Made by a program: the position numbers and the translations under genes. This document shows, piece after piece, positions 1 through 6,243 of a DNA stretch of 6,782 nt; within the stretch, counting starts at the first letter, position 1, and each line of letters begins with the position of its first letter. The notes under the pieces were generated by a model. That model saw only the letters and a list, made by a program, of their open reading frames with translations. It did no database searches and was not told the DNA's origin. The DNA is from Chitinivibrio sp051745065 (lineage in GTDB: Bacteria > Fibrobacterota > Chitinivibrionia > Chitinivibrionales > Chitinivibrionaceae). The DNA lies in contig JBNJDQ010000132.1 in assembly GCA_051745065.1 (NCBI GenBank), positions 1 to 6,782 of the forward strand, written 5' to 3'.

Positions 1-203
1 GGGGTGGTGAAATTTGCGCTCATGATCATGGCAAAGAAGAGAATGCGCAGATCCGTTTCCATAGAACCGGCACCACCGCTGCCCAGGGCAATGAAGAATG
101 CCCAGACCAAAGTGGTGAGCATAAGAATTACAAAAGAGACTGTACCGCTTTTGATGTAGGCCCGCAGTTCCTGCTGCCACATAACGGCGACATCATTCAT
201 CAT
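1..203 (-). CDS. ABC-2 type transporter permease, N-terminal fragment (runs off left edge)
   Basis: The first 67 codons of a membrane protein are visible, starting MMNDVAVMWQQELRAYIKSG, and the rest lies outside the window. A short cytoplasmic leader of about 20 residues is followed by a hydrophobic segment (roughly residues 22-42, rich in V, I, L, F, W), a Gly/Ser-rich turn, and a second hydrophobic run at the cut end. This order is usual for permeases of ABC-2 exporters. The start at 203 overlaps the stop of the upstream ATPase by 11 nt, so the two are translationally linked and very likely form one transporter. A GGAGG Shine-Dalgarno lies 9 nt upstream of the first of two consecutive ATG codons. 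The assignment rests on context and hydrophobicity because no diagnostic motif is in view. The substrate cannot be inferred. Confidence 0.75.
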   Translation of the reverse strand, partial: MMNDVAVMWQQELRAYIKSGTVSFVILMLTTLVWAFFIALGSGGAGSMETDLRILFFAMIMSANFTT

Positions 204-1050
204 GGAGAAAATCCTCCGTGGGAGATAGAACACGGACTGTTTTCAGGGCCGCCCCTTTCCGTACAAGGGTGGTGACAAGGGTGGGGATTTTCGCTTCCTC
301 CGTGACAGTGCAGATGATACCCGTGGCGGTGTACTCCACGGGCAGTGCTATTTCGTGAGCAATGCTGTGCAGCTGATCCGGCCGGGGGCTTTCCATAAGA
401 ACGCGGCAGGCTCCGGCAGAGGTGCGGATTTGCCCTTTCTTTAGAATCAGGGTGGTATCGCAGAGATCCTGAATGGTCTCTCCCTGATGGGAACTGATCA
501 GAATGGTTCTGTCGGCGGTGCGGGCGGCACGAATGAGCCGGGCGAACCGTTTCTGCTGGGCCGGATCAAGGGAGTTTGTGGGCTCATCAAGCAGAAGCAG
601 GGGAGGAAATCCCAGAAAGGCCCGGGCAAGACCGCATAATACTTTCTGCCCCCGGGAAAAGCGGCGTACCGGTTCCCGGCGTGCTGTCAGATCGGGCCAC
701 CATTCAGCGCTGTACTGCTGCACCTCTGCTGCGGACATTCTTCGGCAGCGCCCGAAAAAGCGGAGGTTCTCCGCAAAGGTGAGGTTTTCGTTGAAGCCGC
801 TCTGTTCCAATGCGACGCCCAGCTCCCGGTAAAAATCGCCGCGCATCATGTCAGGGGTGCGGCCAAGGACCCTCAGAGACCCCGCATCGGGGGCAAGGAG
901 TCCGCAGATCAGACGAATGAGGGTCGTTTTGCCCGCGCCGTTAATGCCGATCAAACCGTACACCCTTCCCGGGCGCAGGGTGAGATTGAGCCCGGCAAGC
1001 ACCTTTTTTGACTTTCCGAAGAATTTATCTGTATTTTTCAGTTCAACCAT
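193..1050 (-). CDS. ABC transporter ATP-binding protein (ABC-2 exporter type)
   Basis: This 285-residue cytoplasmic ATPase powers the permease encoded just downstream. All nucleotide-binding motifs are in order: Walker A GINGAGKTT (residues 35-43), Q-loop Gln83 in LEQSGF, a signature FSRGQK (131-136) in place of LSGGQ, Walker B LLLLDEPTN (151-159) with Asp155 and catalytic Glu156, D-loop SLDP, and switch His188 in SSHQ. The substituted signature still keeps the second Gly and the Gln, so the site is probably active. After about residue 215 there is a 70-residue C-terminal extension, common in ABC-2 exporter ATPases and of no assigned function here. The start ATG at 1050 is preceded by only a weak AAGG about 13 nt away. 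The gene diverges from a nitroreductase across 32 nt, so its promoter must lie partly in or very near that gene. Exporters of this class move lipids, drugs, peptides or polysaccharides; the substrate is unknown. Confidence 0.92.
   Translation of the reverse strand: MVELKNTDKFFGKSKKVLAGLNLTLRPGRVYGLIGINGAGKTTLIRLICGLLAPDAGSLRVLGRTPDMMRGDFYRELGVALEQSGFNENLTFAENLRFFGRCRRMSAAEVQQYSAEWWPDLTARREPVRRFSRGQKVLCGLARAFLGFPPLLLLDEPTNSLDPAQQKRFARLIRAARTADRTILISSHQGETIQDLCDTTLILKKGQIRTSAGACRVLMESPRPDQLHSIAHEIALPVEYTATGIICTVTEEAKIPTLVTTLVRKGAALKTVRVLSPTEDFLHDE
213..217 (-). promoter_or_regulatory. Ribosome binding site of the ABC permease
   Basis: On the minus strand a perfect GGAGG lies 9 nt before the ATG at 203, inside the 3' end of the ATPase gene. 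It supports the ATG at 203 (or the next codon, 200) as start. The motif is also one arm of a possible short hairpin, GGAG-GATTTT-CTCC, ending next to the start codon; at four base pairs it is too short to claim regulation. Confidence 0.6.
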
Positions 1051-1070
1051 GGATCAAATATAACCTTTTC

Positions 1071-1076
1071 AAGGAG
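1071..1076 (+). promoter_or_regulatory. Ribosome binding site deciding the nitroreductase start
   Basis: AAGGAG lies 6 nt before the GTG at 1083. The reading frame stays open upstream to an ATG at 1008, but that would place the start inside the divergent ATPase gene and add 25 residues that do not fit the family N-terminus (which begins close to the RRSVRFY motif). The Shine-Dalgarno therefore favours GTG 1083; GTG 1080 would be only 3 nt away. Confidence 0.7.
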
Positions 1077-1082
1077 AGAGTG

Positions 1083-1604
1083 GTGATAGATATTCTCAGA
1101 GCACGAAGATCCGTCCGATTTTACGAAAAGACCCCCGTGGAACAGGAGAAGATTGCTATTCTGAAAGAGGCAGCCCTGCGTGCGCCGACCTCGCGAAACC
1201 GTATGGCCTGGAAGTTCTGGTTTATTACGGATAAAGCACGTCTTGCCCGCCTGGAGGGCGCCAAAAAAGCAGGATCCGCCCCGGTTTCACGGGCATCCCT
1301 GGCAATTGTGATCGGTGCGGACAGCAGTAAGACCGATGTCTGGGTGGAAGACTGTTCCATTGCGGCAATCCTGCTGCAGCTGACTGCACAGAGCCTGGGT
1401 CTGGGCAGCTGCTGGGTACAGATCCGCAACCGTACTGCGGCGGACGGTTCACTCTCCGAAACGTATGTGCGTCGGGAATTGAATATCACCAATGAAGAGA
1501 TTCGCATGGAGGCCATTATTTCGGTGGGCTATCCTGCGGAGACAAAAACGCCCATTCCCGCGGAGAAACTTCCCGCCGAAGCCATACAGGAGGAAACTGA
1601 CTGA
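1083..1604 (+). CDS. Nitroreductase family protein (small FMN-dependent oxidoreductase)
   Basis: This 173-residue protein matches the short form of the nitroreductase fold, whose members bind FMN, usually as dimers, and use NAD(P)H to reduce nitro-compounds, quinones or other acceptors. Visible family features are the N-terminal flavin-phosphate segment RRSVRFY (residues 8-14), APTSRNRMAW (34-43), the central helix VEDCSIAAILLQLTAQSLGL (88-107) followed by GSCWVQIRNR (108-117), and the late VGYP (148-151). The start is GTG 1083, chosen from the AAGGAG 6 nt before it and from family length. It stands alone: divergent from an ABC exporter and convergent with uvrB, with its TGA directly abutting the uvrB stop codon. 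No physiological substrate can be read from the sequence, and no link to zinc uptake or repair is evident. Confidence 0.9.
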   Translation: MIDILRARRSVRFYEKTPVEQEKIAILKEAALRAPTSRNRMAWKFWFITDKARLARLEGAKKAGSAPVSRASLAIVIGADSSKTDVWVEDCSIAAILLQLTAQSLGLGSCWVQIRNRTAADGSLSETYVRRELNITNEEIRMEAIISVGYPAETKTPIPAEKLPAEAIQEETD

Positions 1605-3599
1605 TTACTCCTCCTCCAGTTCCTGAATTCGATCGCGCAGGGCGGCGGCTTTTTCAAATTCAAGGGCTGCCGCAGCGGTCTCCATCTCCCGGCGCAGGGT
1701 TTCAATAAGAGCTTCTGTATCAACACTGTCGCGATCAATGGCCTCATCAAGGTTGTAGCCGCCCGGTTCTTCCGCCGCATGAGGGATCAGTTTTTCCGGA
1801 ATATCGCGGTATTTCTCAAAATCCGTTTCCAGTTTCCGCGTTGTGGAGACCGGAGTAATGTTATGTGTGCGGTTATGTTCAATCTGGATTGTCCGGCGGC
1901 GGGTGCTTTCATCAATGGTTTTTGCAATGGATTTCGTTTCCTTATCAGCGTAGAGAATGATCCGTCCCTCCGTATTACGGGCAGCACGCCCGGCAATCTG
2001 AATCAGGGAGCGGGCGGATCGAAGGAACCCTTCCCGGTCGGCGTCAAGTATTGCCACCAGGGTGACTTCGGGAAGATCCAGTCCTTCACGGAGCAGATTG
2101 ATACCGATGAGAATATCAAACGTTCCCTTGCGCAGATCCGCAAGAATCCGGGGGCGTTCCAGGGTGTCGATCTCCGAATGAAGGTAGCGTACGCGAAAAT
2201 CAAGGTCCTCAAGATATTCCGTGAGATCCTCGGACATGCGTTTGGTAAGGGTCGTCACCAGGGCCCGGCCGCCCGCACTGACCGTTTTGCGCAGTTCATC
2301 CACGAGATCATCCACCTGTGTTTTGGCGGGCTTCATTTCAATGGGCGGATCAACCAGCCCCGTGGGACGGATAATCTGTTCCACAATAACCCCGCCGCTC
2401 TGTTCCAGTTCGTAGTCTGCCGGTGTTGCAGACAGGTAAATCGAATAATCCGTAAGAGATTCAAATTCATCGAACTTCAGGGGGCGGTTGTCCAGGGCCG
2501 AGGGTATGCGGAATCCGTGATCAACAAGAGTCTGTTTCCGTGCCCGGTCGCCGTTGTACATGCCGCCGATCTGGGGTATGGTAATATGGGACTCATCGAT
2601 AATTGTGAGATAATCTCCTTCAAAAAAGTCCAGCAGTGAGTAGGGACGGCTGCCCGGTTCACGGCCGTCCAGAATACGGGAGTAATTTTCTATACCGTTG
2701 ATGTAGCCCACTTCGCGCAGCATTTCCATATCATGCTCCGTTCGTTCCCGCAGGCGCTGAGCCTCAACCAGCTTTCCCTCATTTTCAAAGCGGGCAACCT
2801 GATCAACCATTTCCGTGTTAATCTCTTTCAGGGCCTGCTCCAGGGGAATGGTGGAGGAAACATAATGCTTTGCCGGAAAGAGAATTGTATCATCCAGGCG
2901 GTAGAGCGTGTTTCCCGTGGTTGGTGATATTAGGGCAATCTCATCGATTTCATCACCAAAAAAGGAGATGCGCAGGGCGTCCTCTTCGTAGGCAGGGAAT
3001 ATTTCCACCACGTCCCCGCGAACCCGGAATACTCCGCGTTCAAAGGCGATATCGTTACGAATGTACTGCATCTCCACAAGGGTCCGGAGCAGCTTTTCCT
3101 GAGAAATCTCCCGTCCCACGGTCAGGGGAAAGCTGTATTTGCGGTATATCTCCGGAGACCCGATGTTGTAGATACTGGAGACCGAAGCAACAATAATAAC
3201 ATCCTTGCGCGAGAGAAGGGAGGCCGTTGCCTTGAGCCGGAGCCGGTCAATCTCATCGTTGATGTCGGCGCTCTTTTCAATATAGGTATCCGTGGTGGGC
3301 AGGTATGCTTCGGGCTGATAGTAGTCATAAAAACTGACGAAATACTCCACGGCATTTTCCGGAAAAAAAGCTTTGAACTCTTCAAACAGCTGTGCTGCCA
3401 GGGTCTTATTATGGGAGATAATCAGGGTGGGCAGCTCTGTCTGAGCAATAACATTGGCCATGGTGAAGGTTTTTCCCGATCCCGTCACCCCGAGCAGGGT
3501 CTGAGCGCGGTTGCCCGTGGTGATTCCATGGGTCAGTTCCTCTATGGCGCGGGGCTGATCGCCGGCGGGAGCAAAATCTGATTTCAGTTTGAACGACAT
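1605..3599 (-). CDS. uvrB: UvrABC excinuclease subunit B (nucleotide excision repair)
   Basis: UvrB is loaded onto damaged DNA by UvrA, opens the strands with a limited helicase activity, checks the lesion, then recruits UvrC for incision. The 664-residue product is of usual length (E. coli UvrB is about 673) and complete. It shows the N-terminal FAPAGDQP signature (9-16), Walker A GVTGSGKT (37-44), the damage-probing hairpin region YDYYQPEAY (91-99) on to about residue 115, motif II DESH (335-338), LSATP (389-393), GINLLREGLDLPEV (499-512), motif VI around QIAGRAAR (534-541), and a C-terminal UVR domain (about 627-662) for UvrC contact. Motif VI reads LIQIAGRAARN rather than the common LIQTIGRAARN, a change next to the conserved Gln and Arg residues. 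The ATG at 3599 has AAGGAG 7 nt upstream. No LexA-type operator was recognised in the 60-bp leader, so SOS control is not supported. No terminator was seen after the stop codon. Confidence 0.98.
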   Translation of the reverse strand: MSFKLKSDFAPAGDQPRAIEELTHGITTGNRAQTLLGVTGSGKTFTMANVIAQTELPTLIISHNKTLAAQLFEEFKAFFPENAVEYFVSFYDYYQPEAYLPTTDTYIEKSADINDEIDRLRLKATASLLSRKDVIIVASVSSIYNIGSPEIYRKYSFPLTVGREISQEKLLRTLVEMQYIRNDIAFERGVFRVRGDVVEIFPAYEEDALRISFFGDEIDEIALISPTTGNTLYRLDDTILFPAKHYVSSTIPLEQALKEINTEMVDQVARFENEGKLVEAQRLRERTEHDMEMLREVGYINGIENYSRILDGREPGSRPYSLLDFFEGDYLTIIDESHITIPQIGGMYNGDRARKQTLVDHGFRIPSALDNRPLKFDEFESLTDYSIYLSATPADYELEQSGGVIVEQIIRPTGLVDPPIEMKPAKTQVDDLVDELRKTVSAGGRALVTTLTKRMSEDLTEYLEDLDFRVRYLHSEIDTLERPRILADLRKGTFDILIGINLLREGLDLPEVTLVAILDADREGFLRSARSLIQIAGRAARNTEGRIILYADKETKSIAKTIDESTRRRTIQIEHNRTHNITPVSTTRKLETDFEKYRDIPEKLIPHAAEEPGGYNLDEAIDRDSVDTEALIETLRREMETAAAALEFEKAAALRDRIQELEEE

Positions 3600-3659
3600 A
3601 GGGGCGCTCCTTCATAACAATCATGTATTTTATAAAAAATATACCACAAAGGAGCAGAT
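3600..3659. promoter_or_regulatory. Divergent promoter region between uvrB and the zinc operon, with AT-rich imperfect palindrome
   Basis: Only 60 bp separate the uvrB and znuA start codons, and both Shine-Dalgarno sites (AAGGAG for uvrB, AAAGGAG 5 nt before the znuA ATG) sit at its ends. The middle is strikingly AT-rich compared with its surroundings and offers -10-like TATAAA and TATATT/TATACC strings on both strands. No clear -35 partner was found for either direction. Positions 3623-3642, ATGTATTTTATAAAAAATAT, form an imperfect palindrome (8 of 10 pairs match) with a perfect 10-bp core TTTTATAAAA at 3628-3637. In a zinc-uptake operon such a site could be a Fur/Zur-family operator, but it does not match a Zur box I can name and may simply be promoter sequence. 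Confidence 0.45.
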
Positions 3660-4664
3660 ATGAAAACAGTATGGTACAGATATATCCTTTTTTTCCTGAG
3701 TGCGGCTGCGATAATGACAGGTTTTGCCTGTTCAAAGGACGAATCGGGCAGGAATGAAACTGACAAACTGATTGTGCAGACGGATCTCTTTCCCCTCTAC
3801 GATTTTGCCCGGCGCATCGGCGGTGACCGCGCAGCAGTATCGCTGATTCTTCCTCCCGGGGTTTCGCCGGTGTCCTTTGAGCCTTCTCCCCGGGATATGG
3901 CTGCCGTTGCAAAAGGGGATATATTTTTCTACCTCGGTCGCGGCCTTGACCCCTGGGCGGAGGATATTGTTTCCGCCAATTCAGCAAATGCCGTTGCGGT
4001 CAGTCATTCCATCAGTCTTTTAAATACCCGCAGGGAGGAAAAAAAGGACGACCATGACGGACATGGGGACCACAGGGAGCATGATACCCACGGTGCTCAT
4101 GAAACTGAGGAGGATCATGATGCACACGGTCACGGCGCCCGGGATCCCCACATCTGGCTTGATCCACTGCGGGCGGTTACCATGGTGGAAAACATGCGCG
4201 ATGCCTATATCGCAGCTGATTCTGCGGGGGCGGAGATCTACCGCACAAATGCTGATTCCCTGCTGAGTGATCTTAAAGCACTTCACGCCGCTGCTGCAGA
4301 AAAACTTGCCCCCTTTGCCGGGCGGGAGATACTCTATGCGGGACATTTCGCCTTCGGCTATTTTGCACAGCGCTACAATCTGGATCATGTCAGCCCCTAC
4401 AAAGGCTTTTCCCCCAACGCGGAGCCGTCTCCCCGGGCCATTGAGAAGATGATCAGGCGGGTGAATGCCCATGATGCGCAGGCGATATTCTTTCAGGAGT
4501 TGATTGCACCGTCCATTGCCGAGGTAATTCGCGAAGAGACCGGCGCGGAGCTGGTTCTCCTCCACGGCCTGCATAATACCACGTCCCGTGAGCGGGAGGC
4601 TGGCATTACCTATATGGAAACCATGTATGAAAATATCGACCGCCTTGTGCAGGGGCTGGAGTAA
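3660..4664 (+). CDS. znuA: Metal (probably zinc) ABC transporter substrate-binding lipoprotein, ZnuA-like
   Basis: This 334-residue protein is the extracytoplasmic metal receptor of the uptake system. A signal peptide with Lys2, Arg7 and a hydrophobic core (8-20) ends in a relaxed lipobox GFAC with Cys24, so the mature protein is probably lipid-anchored. The cluster A-I metal-binding fold is recognisable from ILPPGVSPVSFEPSP (63-77), DPHIWLDP (162-169), GHFAFGYFAQRY (228-239) and the C-terminal LLHGLHNTTS (300-309). A His/Asp-rich insert at 130-160 lies where zinc-specific members carry a flexible histidine loop, which supports zinc over manganese or iron. His164 and His229 fit two usual ligands. 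The first ligand position, normally His in SPHxxEP, is Val71, and the C-terminal position that is often Asp is His302. The ATG at 3660 has AAAGGAG 5 nt upstream. The stop codon shares one base with the start of the next gene. Metal identity is inferred. Confidence 0.92.
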   Translation: MKTVWYRYILFFLSAAAIMTGFACSKDESGRNETDKLIVQTDLFPLYDFARRIGGDRAAVSLILPPGVSPVSFEPSPRDMAAVAKGDIFFYLGRGLDPWAEDIVSANSANAVAVSHSISLLNTRREEKKDDHDGHGDHREHDTHGAHETEEDHDAHGHGARDPHIWLDPLRAVTMVENMRDAYIAADSAGAEIYRTNADSLLSDLKALHAAAAEKLAPFAGREILYAGHFAFGYFAQRYNLDHVSPYKGFSPNAEPSPRAIEKMIRRVNAHDAQAIFFQELIAPSIAEVIREETGAELVLLHGLHNTTSREREAGITYMETMYENIDRLVQGLE

Positions 4665-5437
4665 TGGCACTCATAGAGGTTGAAGAGCTCAGCGCCGGCT
4701 ACGGGCAGGACGTGGTTCTGGAGAACATCTCCTTCTCTCTGAAGCGCGGCGATTTTCTGGCTGTCACCGGTCCCAACGGCGGGGGAAAGAGCACTCTGAT
4801 CAAAGCCATCATGGGAATTATTCCACCCATGACCGGAACGGTGTACATTGATCCGGCCATTGCTGATCGCATCGGCTACATGCCGCAGAGCAGTTCCGCG
4901 GGAATGAAGGGCTTTCCGGCCACGGTCTATGAGATTGCCGCGTCGGCACTCTGGGCAAAGAAGGGGCTTTTTCAGAAACTTTCCTCTGCAGAGCGTTCGC
5001 AGATTGAGCACGCCCTGGGGCTGCTGCAGATTGAAAATCTGCGGGATCGCCGTATAGATGAGCTGTCGGGCGGCCAGAAACAGCGGGTGTTTCTGGCACG
5101 GGCCTTTGCTCTGGAACCGGAGATTCTTGTTCTCGATGAACCAACGGGGGCCCTTGACCGCGGCACGCGTGAGTGTTTTTACGAAACCCTTCGTGAGCTG
5201 AATGAGTATCACGGCAAAACAATACTGATGATCACCCACGATTCCATCAACTTTGACAGTTATGTGTCCGTCATTCTTGATATTGACCGGGACGTGCGAT
5301 TCTTCGGCCCGGCCTCGGAATTCGGAAAAATCAGGAAGCATTATTTTCGGCATCATGAATCCCGGCAGTGTGAAGGATGCGCCCAGCTGGCGGAAAAAGC
5401 CGGATGTGATCGTTCTCAAAGGAAGTGCCCCGAATGA
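4664..5437 (+). CDS. znuC: Metal (zinc) ABC transporter ATP-binding protein, ZnuC-like, with Cys/His-rich tail
   Basis: This 257-residue cytoplasmic ATPase energises the ZnuB permease. The motifs are canonical: Walker A GPNGGGKST (residues 36-44), Q-loop Gln75 in YMPQSS, signature LSGGQKQR (134-141), Walker B ILVLDEPTG (154-162) with Asp158 and Glu159, D-loop ALDR, and switch His192 in ITHD. The GPNGGGKST form of Walker A and the genes on either side place it in the zinc/manganese uptake group rather than with exporters. The tail is unusual: residues 226-257 contain His226, His230, His231, Cys236, Cys239, Cys248 and Cys255, including a CxxC pair, which could bind metal inside the cell. The ATG overlaps the znuA TAA by one base (TAATG), so translation is coupled. 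The end of the tail also carries the znuB Shine-Dalgarno and start codon. Confidence 0.94.
   Translation: MALIEVEELSAGYGQDVVLENISFSLKRGDFLAVTGPNGGGKSTLIKAIMGIIPPMTGTVYIDPAIADRIGYMPQSSSAGMKGFPATVYEIAASALWAKKGLFQKLSSAERSQIEHALGLLQIENLRDRRIDELSGGQKQRVFLARAFALEPEILVLDEPTGALDRGTRECFYETLRELNEYHGKTILMITHDSINFDSYVSVILDIDRDVRFFGPASEFGKIRKHYFRHHESRQCEGCAQLAEKAGCDRSQRKCPE
5418..5424 (+). promoter_or_regulatory. Ribosome binding site deciding the znuB start
   Basis: AAAGGAA lies inside the 3' end of znuC, 9 nt before the ATG at 5434. An in-frame GTG at 5425 directly touches this motif with no spacing, so it is a poor start. The ATG at 5434 also makes the classic four-base ATGA overlap with the znuC stop. 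Confidence 0.65.
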
Positions 5438-6243
5438 TTTTTGAATACGCTTTTATGCAGCGCGCCCTGCTTGCCGGAGTAATGATCGGCATCAGCTGTT
5501 CCCTTCTGGGGGTTTTCCTGGTGCTCAAGCGCCTTGCCCTGATCGGTCACGGTCTGGGGCATATCAGTTTTACCACGGTTGCCCTTGCGCTGCTTCTGGG
5601 AATGTCCCCCATTTATGTCTCCGTCCCTCTTGTCATGGCGGCATCTCTGCTTATTCTGCACCTCTCTGAAAACCGCGGTTTTGACAATGATTCCTCCATC
5701 GGCCTGCTGTCCTCGGCGGCTATTGCAGGTGGTGTGATCATTGCCTCCGTTTCGGGGGGCTTTAATGTGGATATCCTCAGTTATCTCTTTGGCTCCATTC
5801 TGACAGTGAAATGGGAGGAGGCGATACTCTCTGCCATTCTGTCGGGGGTGGTCATTCTCTCTGTGGCGCTGATGTACAAGCGGCTCTTTCTCATCACCTA
5901 TGATGAGGATTTTGCCATGGCGTCAGGGATCAATGCCCGTCGGCTCAACCGCGTTCTGGTGCTTCTGACAGCGGTGAATGTTGTTCTCAGTATTCGCGTG
6001 GTGGGCACCATGCTGGTGTCCAGTCTGATTATTATTCCCGCCCTGACGGCCATTCAGCTGCGCCGCAGCTTTTCAGCAACCCTGATCTTTTCGGTTCTTT
6101 TTTCTCTCATCTCCGTAATTACGGGGATTTTTCTGTCCTACTACGTACAGCTGCCCGACGGCCGCAGCCTTCCCACGGGAGCAACCATTGTCATGATCAG
6201 TCTGATCCTTTTCGGGATCGTTTTCCTGTTGCGGAGGAAATAG
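5434..6243 (+). CDS. znuB: Metal (zinc) ABC transporter permease, ZnuB-like
   Basis: This integral membrane protein of 269 residues is the channel subunit for metal entry, and its length is usual for the family. Hydrophobic segments recur along the whole chain (for example about 11-31, 44-56, 58-76, 88-106, 130-150, 170-220 and 245-266), consistent with the many-helix metal-permease fold. Family landmarks are RLALIGHGLGHISF (33-46), NVDILSYLFGSIL (111-123), and the cytoplasmic segment DEDFAMASGINARRLN, which resembles the loop that contacts the ATPase. It ends in a short basic tail, LLRRK. The start chosen is ATG 5434, with an ATGA overlap with znuC and AAAGGAA 9 nt upstream; a GTG three codons earlier is possible but badly spaced. 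It is the last gene of the operon. No strong intrinsic terminator follows: the nearest hairpin (CGCG-TGTTTG-CGCG at 6254-6267) is weak and has no long T-run. Confidence 0.94.
   Translation: MIFEYAFMQRALLAGVMIGISCSLLGVFLVLKRLALIGHGLGHISFTTVALALLLGMSPIYVSVPLVMAASLLILHLSENRGFDNDSSIGLLSSAAIAGGVIIASVSGGFNVDILSYLFGSILTVKWEEAILSAILSGVVILSVALMYKRLFLITYDEDFAMASGINARRLNRVLVLLTAVNVVLSIRVVGTMLVSSLIIIPALTAIQLRRSFSATLIFSVLFSLISVITGIFLSYYVQLPDGRSLPTGATIVMISLILFGIVFLLRRK

Noticed and set aside
1008..1082. An N-terminal extension of the nitroreductase from the ATG at 1008
   Set aside because: It would overlap the divergent ATPase gene and add residues outside the family pattern. AAGGAG is placed correctly for GTG 1083.
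1779..2639. A 286-codon open frame on the plus strand opposite uvrB
   Set aside because: It lies wholly antisense to the strongly conserved uvrB and resembles no family I know. It is a by-product of codon bias on the opposite strand.
3409..3987. A 192-codon minus-strand frame spanning the start of uvrB, the promoter region and the start of znuA
   Set aside because: It crosses two well-supported start regions and is rich in Arg and Pro without domain features. It also contains a shifted copy of the uvrB Walker A region.
4610..5419. A 269-codon open frame on the minus strand opposite znuC
   Set aside because: It is antisense to a complete ABC ATPase with all motifs. The translated protein has no recognisable domain.
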